From Prosthecodimorpha hirschii (GTDB lineage: Bacteria > Pseudomonadota > Alphaproteobacteria > Rhizobiales > Ancalomicrobiaceae): a stretch of DNA of 64,000 nt. A program made the translations under genes and the position numbers. Location of the stretch: the NCBI RefSeq assembly GCF_001305515.1, contig NZ_LJYW01000001.1:2031382-2095381 (forward strand). Reading direction: 5' to 3'. The notes beneath the pieces are model-generated. The model did no database searches. It saw nothing but the letters and a program-made list of their open reading frames with translations, and was not told the origin of the DNA. Below, piece by piece: positions 17,151 to 26,180 of this stretch; position 1 is the first letter of the stretch, and every line of letters begins with the position of its first letter.

Positions 17151-17879
17151 TCAGGTGGCGCGGAACACGCCGGGCGGCGGCATGCCCGGATCGACATAGG
17201 CGAAGTAGAGCGCGTCGAGCTGCGACCAGAGCACCTCGGTCTTGAAGGTCAGGGCGGCGATCACGGCCTCCTGCTGGTCCGGGGTGCGCGCGTTCTTCTT
17301 GACGTAGTCGAGCGCGAAATCGGCGTCCTTCGGCGCCTGGTCGAGCCGGCGGCGGAAATAGGCGATCACCTTCTCGTCGATGAAGTCGTAGTTCTCCAGC
17401 ATGCCGGAGATGCGCTCCTTGTGGATGCCGGGCGCGAACAGTTCGGTCAGCGACGACGCCACGGCTTCGAGCAGCGGCTTGTCGCGGGTGAAGTGGACAT
17501 AGGCTTCGACCGCGAACTTGGTCGCCGGCAGCGCGCCGCGCTTGGAGACGACATAGTCCCGGTCGAGACCGAGGCCGTCGGTCAGCACGAGCCAGCGCTC
17601 GATGCCGCCGGGATCCTCGCCCGTGCCGTCATGGTCGGTGATCCGATGGATCCATTCGCGGCGCAGGTCGCGGTCGTCGCAGCGCGACATCAGCGCCGCG
17701 TCCTTGCGCGGGATGGCCGACTGGTAGCAGTAGCGGTTCAGCGCCCAGGCCTGCACCTGCCCCTTGTTGAGCTTGCCGCCGTGCAGCAGGTGATGGAACG
17801 GATGCAGGTTGTGATAGCGCTCGGCGCCCACCTTGCGCAGGGCGGCTTCCAATTCGTCGGGGGTCATCAGACGGGTCAC
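17151..17879 (-). CDS. pqqC: Pyrroloquinoline-quinone synthase PqqC
   Basis: A 242-residue PqqC carrying the expected active-site set: His23, Arg49, Gln53, Lys59, Arg79, His83 (in RITDHDG), His153 and Arg156 (in GIHKER), Tyr174, Arg178 and Lys213. It catalyses the final ring closure and eight-electron oxidation to PQQ without a cofactor. GTG at 17879 overlaps the pqqB stop as GTGA; an ATG four codons later is an alternative. A divergent second copy follows. Confidence 0.95.
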   Translation of the reverse strand: MTRLMTPDELEAALRKVGAERYHNLHPFHHLLHGGKLNKGQVQAWALNRYCYQSAIPRKDAALMSRCDDRDLRREWIHRITDHDGTGEDPGGIERWLVLTDGLGLDRDYVVSKRGALPATKFAVEAYVHFTRDKPLLEAVASSLTELFAPGIHKERISGMLENYDFIDEKVIAYFRRRLDQAPKDADFALDYVKKNARTPDQQEAVIAALTFKTEVLWSQLDALYFAYVDPGMPPPGVFRAT

Positions 17880-18787
17880 AGGACCACCTCCAGGCCATCG
17901 TGAGAGATCTCCCAACCGGCCTCCTCCATCGCCCGGCGTTCGGGCGAGCCCTCGATCAGGACGGGGTTGGTATTGTTGATGTGGATGAAGCAGCGTCGGC
18001 CGACCGCGAGACCGGCGAGGGCGGCGGCGCTGCCGTCCGGCCCCGACATGGAGATGTGCCCCATGCGCCGGCCGGTCTTGGCCCCGAGACCCTCGCGGAT
18101 CATCTCGTCGTCCGTGTAGAGCGTCCCGTCAAAGAACAGGGCATCGGCACCGTCGATGCGCGCCCTGACCGCGTCGGTGACGTGGGCGCAGCCGGGAATG
18201 TAGACGAGGCGCGCCCCGCCGGCGCTGATCGTCACCCCCACGGTGTTCTCGCCCTCCTCCCCGATCCTGAGGCTCTGATCCTCGCGCCAGAGCGGGACCT
18301 TGCCGGGGACGGGGAAGATTTCGATGTCGAGCCCCGGCAGCGGCCGGAACGGTTCGCCGAAGGCCACGCTCCTGCGTGTCACGCAGTCGGCGGCCATCAC
18401 GTCGAAGATCTGGTTGTCGGCGATCGTCCGGAGCGTCTCGTCGGTGCCGTAGAGGTCGAATGCCTGGCGTTCGCGAAGGCCGAGAAGACCCGTCACGTGA
18501 TCGACGTCGCCATTGGTGACCAGAACCGCCGCGATCGGGGAATGGCGCGAACCCGTCTGCGGGTGCAACGCCGGCGCCGACCAGATCTGCTGGCGGATGT
18601 CGGGCGAGGCGTTCAGAAGAAGCCAGCGCTCGCCGTCTGCGGATACCGCTACGCTCGACTGGGTGCGGGGACGGACCGAGCCGTCGCCCTTCCAGGCCAT
18701 CCGGCAAACGCGGCAGCGGCAGTTCCATTGCGGAACGCCGCCGCCGGCTGCCGAACCGAGAACGATCGCGCGGAGACGGACAGTCAT
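17876..18787 (-). CDS. pqqB: PQQ biosynthesis protein PqqB
   Basis: A 303-residue metallo-beta-lactamase-fold protein opening IVLGSAAGGGVPQWNCRCRVC, with TNGDVDHVTGLL and MGHISMSGPDGS, both diagnostic of PqqB. It is thought to hydroxylate the tyrosine of the crosslinked precursor. The start at 18787 is preferred over 18802 because AGGGG lies just upstream and it matches the usual N-terminus. It overlaps pqqC and lies 38 bp after pqqA. Confidence 0.95.
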   Translation of the reverse strand: MTVRLRAIVLGSAAGGGVPQWNCRCRVCRMAWKGDGSVRPRTQSSVAVSADGERWLLLNASPDIRQQIWSAPALHPQTGSRHSPIAAVLVTNGDVDHVTGLLGLRERQAFDLYGTDETLRTIADNQIFDVMAADCVTRRSVAFGEPFRPLPGLDIEIFPVPGKVPLWREDQSLRIGEEGENTVGVTISAGGARLVYIPGCAHVTDAVRARIDGADALFFDGTLYTDDEMIREGLGAKTGRRMGHISMSGPDGSAAALAGLAVGRRCFIHINNTNPVLIEGSPERRAMEEAGWEISHDGLEVVL

Positions 18788-18825
18788 GCCCCTATCGTCC
18801 ACGCTTCACGATCCCGTCGTCGGTC

Positions 18826-18903
18826 TCAGTATTCCGGCGGGAAGTAGCCGTTGATCTCGAGGCCGACGCAGATTTCCTGAACGAGGGGCTTGTTCCAACG
18901 CAT
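18826..18903 (-). CDS. pqqA: PQQ precursor peptide PqqA
   Basis: A 25-residue peptide beginning MRWNKPLVQEICVGLEINGY and ending with FPPEY. Glu16 and Tyr20 in the E-I-N-G-Y motif are the residues joined by PqqE to form PQQ. GGAGGAAAGACC directly precedes the ATG, a strong ribosome site fitting high expression of the precursor. A sigma70-like promoter lies about 100 bp upstream. Confidence 0.97.
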   Translation of the reverse strand: MRWNKPLVQEICVGLEINGYFPPEY

Positions 18904-19004
18904 GGTCTTTCCTCCGTTTTGTGCGACCCGCCCAGCCAAGTCTTATTTCTAAGAATTTCCTGAGAAGGTCCGTCCCAGTCGCATCGAATGTGCGACAGCT
19001 TCCG

Positions 19005-19033
19005 TATATTTGCAGGCTTCGATCCGGTGTCAA
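19005..19033 (-). promoter_or_regulatory. Predicted sigma70-type promoter of the pqq operon
   Basis: On the minus strand TTGACA (19028-19033) is separated by 17 bases from AATATA (19005-19010), inside an AT-rich patch unlike the surrounding GC-rich sequence. The leader to pqqA is about 100 bases and contains two small inverted repeats, gtcgca/tgcgac at 18978-18996 and ctta/taag near 18942, which might have a regulatory role. Confidence 0.6.
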
Positions 19034-19231
19034 ACAAAATAGAATAAGAGAAATCTTAGTATTTCTGCACTGCAATAAATAAGAAATCCATAAGAATCAA
19101 GTCGAACGCCGCGGATTTCGGCCGCAATACAGGCAAGGCCCACGCTTTCGCGCAGGCCTCCTGTCCGGTCGGCAGTGGTAGCAGGGGATGGGCCGCCGGC
19201 CGCCGCAGCGGAATGTCGCAGCCGTGCGCGA

Positions 19232-19657
19232 TCAGGCGATCGTCGTCGTCACGTCGATGTTGCCGCGCGTCGCGTTCGAATAGGGGCACACCTTGTGGGC
19301 CGCCTCGACGATCTCCTCGGCGGTGGCCCGCTCGATGCCCGGCAGGGACACGTGCAGCGCGACCTCGAGACCGAAGCCGCCCGGGATCTGGCCGATGCCG
19401 ACGGTCGCGGTGACGCTCGCCTCGTCGACGATCTTGATCTTCTGCTTGCCGGCGACGAAGCGCAGCGCGCCGAGATAGCAGGCCGAATAGCCGGCGGCGA
19501 ACAGCTGCTCCGGATTGGTCGCGCCGGCCGCGCCGGGGCCGCCCATGTCCTTCGGAACCGACAGATTGACGTCGAGCACGCCGTCGGAGGAGCGCGAATG
19601 ACCCTCGCGTCCGCCGGTCGAGGTCGCGGTCGCCTTGTAGACTGCCTGAATGCCCAT
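19232..19657 (-). CDS. ohr: Organic hydroperoxide resistance protein
   Basis: A 141-residue OsmC/Ohr-family thiol peroxidase with both redox cysteines in context: ACYLGALRF (about residue 60) and VCPYSNATRGN (about residue 124). It detoxifies organic and fatty-acid hydroperoxides. The upstream region carries a perfect 20 bp palindrome overlapping the promoter, the expected site for the OhrR encoded at 12830-13258. The frame is open to 20059, but only the start at 19657 gives the family N-terminus. Confidence 0.94.
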   Translation of the reverse strand: MGIQAVYKATATSTGGREGHSRSSDGVLDVNLSVPKDMGGPGAAGATNPEQLFAAGYSACYLGALRFVAGKQKIKIVDEASVTATVGIGQIPGGFGLEVALHVSLPGIERATAEEIVEAAHKVCPYSNATRGNIDVTTTIA

Positions 19658-19689
19658 GATGGCCTCCTTGGTTGTTGAGGACGACACTA

Positions 19690-19709
19690 TTATATTGCGC
19701 GCAATATAA
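19690..19709. promoter_or_regulatory. Perfect 20 bp palindrome, predicted OhrR operator of ohr
   Basis: The sequence ttatattgcgcgcaatataa is a perfect inverted repeat. On the minus strand it overlaps a TATAAT-like -10 element (19689-19694) and the spacer to a TTGCAT -35 element (19710-19715, spacing 15), about 35 bases before the ohr ATG. Binding there would block transcription, as known for OhrR repression. Confidence 0.8.
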
Positions 19710-20130
19710 ATGCAAGCGCCGACCCGTCCGTTTGCGCCCGATGCCGGAATCGTGACCGCCGCATCCGGTCGGGCGCCTCCGGGCCGGCGGGAAGAAACCG
19801 AGCCGGGCTTCCCAGGCAGGCCAAGCCGGGCTCGGAGGAAAAGCCAAGTCGGGCTCCGAAGCCGAGCCAGATCGAATTCCCTAACGGAACCGCGCTGGAT
19901 TCCTCCGCAGAACGGTGTCGGGTGCCGCCGCGGTCCGGTTCGGCAACCCGGGCCCCACCGCAACCGCCGGACGCAGTCGCCGATGCGCGGAAACGTCGAA
20001 TGCCGACAATTTTCGCTCACTTCGAAGAACGCGATTGTTTCTTGATTTACAGATTGCACCTAATAACTGCATGAAAGTTGGCGCGATTCGCCCGCCAAGA
20101 ACCGGGCGAGACCCACCGGAGCGGTTTGCG

Positions 20131-22317
20131 ATGCTGAAATGGATGCTCGGACTGATCATTGCGGCTGCTCTGGCCGGCACCGCGACAGCAGCCGAACCCT
20201 CGGGAAAAGCCCTGAGCGTCCGGTATCTCAGCGCCGAGTCCGCGACCGTGCAGGCCCGCAATGCCGATCCGGCCATGGCCGGACTGAAAGGCAAGAAGTC
20301 GGTCCGCTACTTCCAGGCCGGCGCCAGCCTGCCCGTCGACACCCAGACCGACACGATCGACTTCGGCAGCGCGATCGGCAAGCTGACGCTGAAATCGGCC
20401 GAGAAGCGCAGCAACGACGACCTGACCTGGGTCGGCAAGCTGGACGGGAAGGACGGCCGCGCCATCCTGGTCGTCCGCAAGGGCGCGATCACCGGCACGA
20501 TCACCAGCGACCGCGGCAATTTCGATATCCGCCCGGTCGGCAACGGCACCCACGCGATCATCGAACGCGACGTTTCGGCCTTCCCGCCGGAGCATCCCCC
20601 GGGCGCGCTGCCACGCGGCAATGGCGGCATCGATCCCAAGGCCAAGGCCGCCACCAAAGGGTCGCTGACCTATATCGACATCCTGGTCGCCTACAACACC
20701 GCCGCCAAGAATGCCTATGGCAGCGACATGGACGCCTATGCGCAGCTGGCCGTCGACACGGCCAACACGGCCTATTCGGATAGCGGCGTCGATGCCCGCC
20801 TGCGCCTGGCCGGCACGATCGAGACCTCCTATTCCGGCACGGACTTCAACACCGCGCTCGACGACGTGACCAACGGCACCGGCGGTCTCGGCCCGATCAA
20901 CACCAAGCGCGAGGCGCTCGGCGCCGACCTGGTCAGCTTCATGTTCAACGGCACGGCCTATTGCGGGCTCGGCTGGCTGAACTCGTCCTCGACCTCCGCT
21001 TATAGCGTCGTCTACTGGGACTGCGCCGTCTCCAACCATTCCTTCGAGCACGAGATCGGGCATAATTTCGGCGCCCGCCACGACCCCTACGTCGACAGTT
21101 CGACGACGCCCTATGCCTATGGCCACGGCTATGTCTACCAGACCTCCTGGCGGACCATCATGGCCTATGTGAATGCCTGCGGGTCCTGCCCGCGCATCGG
21201 CCGCTTCTCGAACCCGAACCTGACCTACAACAGCGTCGCCACCGGCACCGCCCAGACCCACGACAATGCGCGCGTCCACAACGAGCGCGCGGCCACCATG
21301 GCGGCCTTCAAGACCCCGGCGACCACCTATGCGCTGTCGGTGAGCAAGACCGGCAACGGCACGGTGACCAGCTCGCCCTCGGGCATCAACTGCGGCTCGA
21401 CCTGCTCGGCGAACTTCACCGAGAATGCCAGCGTCACGCTGACCGCGGCGGCCTCCACGGGGGCGACCTTCTCGACCTGGGGCGGCGCCTGCTCCGGCTC
21501 GTCGACCACCTGCACGGTGACCATGTCGGCGGCCAAGTCGGTGACCGCGACCTTCGTGGCGACGCAGATCTCCGTCTCGGTCTCGAAGAACGGCACCGGC
21601 GCCGGCTCGGTCACCAGCAGCCCGTCGGGCATCGACTGCGGCGCGACCTGCTCGACCACCTTCGCCTACGCCACCAGCGTCACGCTGACCGCCACCCCCG
21701 ACAATGCCTCGGTGTTCGGCGGCTGGAGCGGCTCCTGCGCCGGGACCTCGACCACCTGCACGCTCAGCGCCGATGCGGCCAAGTCGGTGATCGCCACCTT
21801 CACCAACGCCTCCGATCCGCAGACCCTGACCGTCGCCAAGAGCGGCACCGGCTCCGGCACGGTGACCAGCAGCCCGTCCGGCATCAGCTGCGGCGCGACC
21901 TGCTCGTCGACCTTCACGACCAATACCAGCGTGACGCTGACCGCCGTGGCCGCCAACGGCTCCAGCTTCAGTGCCTGGGGCGGCGCCTGCTCGGGCTCGT
22001 CGTCGACCTGCACGGTCACCATGTCGGCGGCGCGGTCGGTCACCGCGACCTTCAACACCTCGAACAGCAAGGTCCTGGTCGCCGTCACCAAGACCGGCAG
22101 CGGCACCGGCACCGTCACCAGCAACCCGTCCGGCATCAATTGCGGGTCGACCTGCTCGATGCAGGTCAATACCGGGACGTCGGTCACGCTGACGGCGACG
22201 GTCGGCAAGAAGACCAAGTTCAAGGGCTGGTCGGGCGGCTGCACGGGCAAGGCCACGACCTGCACCTTCACGGCCAGCACGGACAAGTCCGTCACCGCCA
22301 ACTTCGCCAAGAAGTGA
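20131..22317 (+). CDS. Secreted zinc metalloprotease with four C-terminal repeats
   Basis: A 728-residue protein with a signal peptide (MLKWMLGLIIAAALAGTATA), a propeptide-like region to about residue 175, and a reprolysin-like catalytic domain with HEIGHNFGARHD at residues 307-318. That motif supplies three zinc ligands and the catalytic Glu. Residues 400-728 are four repeats of about 82 residues of the divergent InlB B-repeat type, each with PSGI(N/D/S)CG, TC and a TATF-like end, and paired cysteines. Start 20131 is chosen over upstream ATGs by the signal peptide and GGAG. Probably an extracellular or surface protease. Confidence 0.85.
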   Translation: MLKWMLGLIIAAALAGTATAAEPSGKALSVRYLSAESATVQARNADPAMAGLKGKKSVRYFQAGASLPVDTQTDTIDFGSAIGKLTLKSAEKRSNDDLTWVGKLDGKDGRAILVVRKGAITGTITSDRGNFDIRPVGNGTHAIIERDVSAFPPEHPPGALPRGNGGIDPKAKAATKGSLTYIDILVAYNTAAKNAYGSDMDAYAQLAVDTANTAYSDSGVDARLRLAGTIETSYSGTDFNTALDDVTNGTGGLGPINTKREALGADLVSFMFNGTAYCGLGWLNSSSTSAYSVVYWDCAVSNHSFEHEIGHNFGARHDPYVDSSTTPYAYGHGYVYQTSWRTIMAYVNACGSCPRIGRFSNPNLTYNSVATGTAQTHDNARVHNERAATMAAFKTPATTYALSVSKTGNGTVTSSPSGINCGSTCSANFTENASVTLTAAASTGATFSTWGGACSGSSTTCTVTMSAAKSVTATFVATQISVSVSKNGTGAGSVTSSPSGIDCGATCSTTFAYATSVTLTATPDNASVFGGWSGSCAGTSTTCTLSADAAKSVIATFTNASDPQTLTVAKSGTGSGTVTSSPSGISCGATCSSTFTTNTSVTLTAVAANGSSFSAWGGACSGSSSTCTVTMSAARSVTATFNTSNSKVLVAVTKTGSGTGTVTSNPSGINCGSTCSMQVNTGTSVTLTATVGKKTKFKGWSGGCTGKATTCTFTASTDKSVTANFAKK

Positions 22318-22487
22318 GACGGCGGCCGGAGGCGCGATGCGTCCGGCCGTCCACCGACTGTGCGGAGGCACCAAAGCCTCGGCGTCTTGAGGAATCCGCG
22401 CGGGGACGGTTCCGGGCGGTTCCCCGACCGCCTCGGCGGCTGCTGACTGGAATGTCGGCACGGCGATGCCTTGCCGACGCGTGGGGG

Positions 22488-23174
22488 CTAGCCGTCGGCC
22501 TTGAACATGAAGCCGCGGCCGCGGACGGTGACGATCAGCTGCTGGCCGGGCGGCGTGATCTCGCCGAGCTTGTGGCGCAGATAGCCGACATAGACGTCGA
22601 CCACGTTGAGCGAGGCGCCGCCCTGGTCGGCCCAGAGCTGGTCGAAGATGTCGCCGCGTGCGACCGGCCGGCCGGCGGCGCGCATCAGCACCACCAGGAG
22701 CGCGCTTTCCCGTTCGGTCAGCCGGGTCTCGGCCTCGCCGATGCGGGCGATGCGGGTCTCGAGATCCAGGGTCAGCGGTGCCGCCGTCAGGTAGCGCCCG
22801 GATTGCGGCGCGTCGGAGCGGCGCAGCATGTGGGTCTTCAGCCGCGCGACCAGCTCGCCGAAGGCGAAGGGCTTGACCACATAGTCGTCCGCGCCGGCCT
22901 CCAGGCCTTCGGCGCGCTCGGAGATCGCCGCCTTGGCGGACAGCATCACGATCGGCATGGCGAAGCCTTCCGCGCGCAGGCTGCGGCAGATCTCGATGCC
23001 GGAATGGTCGGGCAGCATCACGTCGAGGATGATCGCCTCGGGCGCCAGACGCCGCGCCTCGGGCAGGGCCGCCGCACCGGTATCGACGACGTGGACCGCG
23101 TAGCCCTCCTCGCCGAGGCCGCGCCGCAACAGCGAGCCGATGTCCGGATCGTCTTCGACCACCAGGATCGTCAT
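22488..23174 (-). CDS. OmpR-family response regulator
   Basis: A 228-residue two-domain regulator: a receiver with acidic pair near DDPD, phospho-acceptor Asp in IILDVMLPD (about residue 51) and Lys in VVKPFAF, followed by a winged-helix output domain ending VRGRGFMFK. It overlaps its kinase gene by four bases (ATGA). No target is evident; it lies convergent to the metalloprotease gene and divergent from the fhc operon side. Confidence 0.92.
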   Translation of the reverse strand: MTILVVEDDPDIGSLLRRGLGEEGYAVHVVDTGAAALPEARRLAPEAIILDVMLPDHSGIEICRSLRAEGFAMPIVMLSAKAAISERAEGLEAGADDYVVKPFAFGELVARLKTHMLRRSDAPQSGRYLTAAPLTLDLETRIARIGEAETRLTERESALLVVLMRAAGRPVARGDIFDQLWADQGGASLNVVDVYVGYLRHKLGEITPPGQQLIVTVRGRGFMFKADG

Positions 23175-24784
23175 GCCGTTCTCCCGCCTTCCGGCTCCAC
23201 GGCCGGCAGCCTGATCGTCACCGTCGTGCCGCGGGGCCGGTCGACCCCGTCGGCCGTCGCGCTGGTGACCGCGATGCTGCCCTTATGCCTCTCGACCACC
23301 CATTTTGCCAGCGCCAGACCGATCCCGAAGCCGCTGCCGGCCTCCGATCCGGCGCCGCGATAGAAGCGGTCGAAGATGCGCGGCAGGTCGGCCTCGGCGA
23401 TGCCGGCGCCGGTATCGGCGACCTGGATCGCCACCATGCCGGCCTCCAGGCGCGCGGCGACGCGGACGCTGCCGCCGGACGGGGTATGGCGGATGGCATT
23501 GGCCAGCAGCCCCTCGGTCACCTGGCGCATCCAGTCCCGGTCGGCGCGCGCCGCCAGCCCCTCGCCCGGATCGACGCTGAGCGAGACGCCGCCGCGCCGG
23601 GCCAGCGCCGCCACCGTCTCGGCCGCCTCCCCGATCAAGCCGCCGACCGGGGTGTCGGCGATCATCAGGTCGATCTCGCCGGTTTCCGAGCGGGCGACGC
23701 GCAGCAGGTCCTCGACCCGCCGGTGCAGGCGCTGGGCGCGCGTGCGGATCGTCGTCAGCGCCTCGCCGGCCGGGTCGCCGGGCTCGCGGAGCGGGCGGCG
23801 CAGCGCCAGATCGCATTCGCCGAGGATCACGGTCAGCGGCGTGCGCAGCTCATGGCTGACATCGGTGAAGAAGCGCCGCCGGGCGGCGTCGACGGCGGCG
23901 AGCCGCTGGTTGGCGTCGCGCAGATCCGCGGTGCGCTCGGCGATGGTCTGCTCGAGCCGCGACCGGTCGGCGGCGACCCGCGCCTCGCGCCGTTCGAGCC
24001 GGGCGGCCATGCGGTTGAAGCCGGCGAGCGCCAGGCTCAGTTCGTCGCGCCCCGTGACGGAGAGACGGGCGCGCAGGTCGCCGCGTCCGATCGCGCCGGC
24101 GCCGCGGCCGAGGTCGGCCAGACGGACGACGAGCGGACGGGCGACCGCCCGGAACAGCCACAGGGCGAGCGCCAGGGCCAGCGCGACCGCCCCGGCCGCC
24201 GCCAGGGTCAGCCGGCCGCGCAGGGCGCGCATCTCCTCCTGGATGCGCCCGCCGGTGCGCCGTTCGTCGTCCATGATGGCCGACAGGTTGGGGGCGAAGG
24301 TGACCGCGAAGCCGTTCAGCGCGCCGCGAATCTGGTCGGCGACGGCGCCGTTCGGCTCGGCCATCCGCTCGCCGATCTGCCGGTCGAGCACCTCGAAGCC
24401 GGCCCGCAGCCGGGCCAGCATGCGGCCGCGATTGGCGCTCGCCGCCTTCAGCCCGTCGGTCGGCGCGGTCTCGATCGCCTCGATGACGGCGTTGTCGACG
24501 GCCGAGAAGGCGCTGTCGACGCCGCGCCGGGCCTCCTCGATGCGGCGGTTGCCGGCGGCGCCGCGCTCGGCGGTGTCGAGCGCGACGAAGGTGTAGTCGG
24601 AGATGCGCGCCGAGACCGCGCTCCACAGATCCAGCCGCCGCTGCGACGCCAGGGCGCCGGCGATCCGGTCCTCGGCGAGCGACAGCGACCAGACCACCGC
24701 GACCGCGGCCAGGATGGCGGAGGCCGCGGCCAGGCCGGCGACGGCGGCGATGCGGAAGCGGATCGAGGCGGTATTGAGCTTCAT
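23171..24784 (-). CDS. Membrane sensor histidine kinase
   Basis: A 537-residue kinase. Transmembrane segments at about 11-34 and 190-212 bound a periplasmic sensor of about 155 helical residues. A HAMP-like region (to about 265), H-box FFTDVSHELRTPL (His near 307), N-box ANAIRHTP and G-boxes DTGAGIAEADLP and GSGFGIGLALAK follow. The start at 24784 fits the first membrane segment. Its stop overlaps the response-regulator start. The signal is unknown. It is divergent from fhcB across 286 bp, so regulation of that operon is possible but unproven. Confidence 0.9.
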   Translation of the reverse strand: MKLNTASIRFRIAAVAGLAAASAILAAVAVVWSLSLAEDRIAGALASQRRLDLWSAVSARISDYTFVALDTAERGAAGNRRIEEARRGVDSAFSAVDNAVIEAIETAPTDGLKAASANRGRMLARLRAGFEVLDRQIGERMAEPNGAVADQIRGALNGFAVTFAPNLSAIMDDERRTGGRIQEEMRALRGRLTLAAAGAVALALALALWLFRAVARPLVVRLADLGRGAGAIGRGDLRARLSVTGRDELSLALAGFNRMAARLERREARVAADRSRLEQTIAERTADLRDANQRLAAVDAARRRFFTDVSHELRTPLTVILGECDLALRRPLREPGDPAGEALTTIRTRAQRLHRRVEDLLRVARSETGEIDLMIADTPVGGLIGEAAETVAALARRGGVSLSVDPGEGLAARADRDWMRQVTEGLLANAIRHTPSGGSVRVAARLEAGMVAIQVADTGAGIAEADLPRIFDRFYRGAGSEAGSGFGIGLALAKWVVERHKGSIAVTSATADGVDRPRGTTVTIRLPAVEPEGGRTA

Positions 24785-25070
24785 GGACCCTTCCCACGCA
24801 CCGCGGGCCCCGCGGCCGGAACGGACCGGCCACGGTCCGGCGTGCGATCCCGGCCACGATGCGGGGCGCGGCGCGCCAAGGTGCCGAAACGGAGCCCGAC
24901 AGGGAAGAGGCTGCCTGCGGCCGACCGATCCCCGGCCGGGCCTGCGTCGAGTTGTCTCGGCGACCATTGCGACGTTTTGCGGAAGCCGGTCAGCGGACTA
25001 ACCTGCCGGGAACAAAGACTCGGCAGTCTGCTTCGCAGCCTGACACCATTGGCATGTCTTGGGAGGAATC

Positions 25071-26180
25071 GTGGCGGTCATCAGCGAAGCGGCGGTCGGC
25101 TGGCCGGCGTCCGAGGCCGAAGCGCGTGCGGCGGCGCTCATCGGCCGGGCGCGGCTGCCCCTGATCGCCGGACTGGCGGCGGACCTGGACGCGATCCGGG
25201 CGGCCTTCGCGCTCGCCGACCTGACCGGCGCGGCGGTCGATCCGGCCGCCGGCGACGCGCTCGCCGCCGAAATGCGCGCCTTCGCCGATTCGGGCCAGAT
25301 GAACACCACCCCGGCGGAAGCCCGCCACCGGGCCGATCTGGTCGTCGTCGCCGGCCCGGCCGCGCTCGCCCATGCGGTGGCGGTCGGCCTGTTCGAGGCG
25401 GCGGCAAGCCCGCTCTATCCCTGGCGGACCCAGCGCAAGGTGCTGCTGATCGGCTGCGGCGATGCGCCAGCGGTCGATTTCGGGCCGACCACCGTCGCGG
25501 TCAGCCATCTCGATGCCGATCCCGCACATCTGCGCCCGGTCCTGGCGGCCCTGCGCGCGGCCGCGGCCGGCCACGGACTGACCGCGCCGACCGGCGATCG
25601 GCCGACACTCGCCGCGATCACCGCGGCGGCGGCCGAGATCAAGGCCGCGGCCTTCGGCGTGCTGGTCTACGATCCGGCCGGGCTCGGCGCGCTCGGCATC
25701 GAACTGGCGCAGGGCCTCGTCAAGGACATGAATGTCGCCACGCGCTTCACCGCGCTGACCCCGCCGCCGGCGCTCAACGGCAAGGCCGCGGCGCTGGCCG
25801 GGCTGTGGACCGTCGGCCTGCCCGGCCGCTTCGGCATGGTCCGCGGCGTGCCGAAGGGCGACGACTGGCGCTTCGACGGCCGCCGCCTGGTCGCCTCCGG
25901 CGAGGCCGATGCGGTGCTGTGGGTCGGTCCGCTGGCGCCCGGCCTGCCGGACTGGCTGCCCGCGGCCGGCACGGTCGCGCTGGTGCCGCCCGGCCAGGCC
26001 GCCGCGGCCGACGTGGTGATCGAGGTCGGCGTGCCCGGCATCGACCATGGCGGCACGCTCTACGAGGCGCGCCGCGACGGGCTCAGCTATCTGGAGCCGG
26101 CCGCGCCGTCGGCCCGCCCACGCGCGGCGGCCGTGATCGGTCGCCTCGCGCAGATCATCCAGGGAGGCGCGGCATGCTGA
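25071..26180 (+). CDS. fhcB: Formyltransferase/hydrolase complex subunit B
   Basis: A 369-residue homologue of the archaeal formylmethanofuran dehydrogenase B subunit. Only two cysteines (LLIGCGD and the C-terminal AAC) are present and no iron-sulfur or molybdopterin motif is seen, fitting the bacterial Fhc complex, which hydrolyses formylmethylofuran rather than oxidising it. GTG at 25071 is selected because GGGAGGA lies immediately upstream. First gene of fhcBADC; overlaps fhcA by 7 bp. Confidence 0.9.
   Translation: MAVISEAAVGWPASEAEARAAALIGRARLPLIAGLAADLDAIRAAFALADLTGAAVDPAAGDALAAEMRAFADSGQMNTTPAEARHRADLVVVAGPAALAHAVAVGLFEAAASPLYPWRTQRKVLLIGCGDAPAVDFGPTTVAVSHLDADPAHLRPVLAALRAAAAGHGLTAPTGDRPTLAAITAAAAEIKAAAFGVLVYDPAGLGALGIELAQGLVKDMNVATRFTALTPPPALNGKAAALAGLWTVGLPGRFGMVRGVPKGDDWRFDGRRLVASGEADAVLWVGPLAPGLPDWLPAAGTVALVPPGQAAAADVVIEVGVPGIDHGGTLYEARRDGLSYLEPAAPSARPRAAAVIGRLAQIIQGGAAC

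Noticed and set aside
19056-19847. A 263-codon minus-strand frame overlapping ohr
   Set aside because: It is an alternative frame of ohr and its flanks without a recognisable domain; ohr itself is clear.
20047-22461. An 804-codon minus-strand frame antisense to the metalloprotease
   Set aside because: The composition is repetitive Gly/Arg/Ala reflecting the repeats of the real gene; no start signal or motif.
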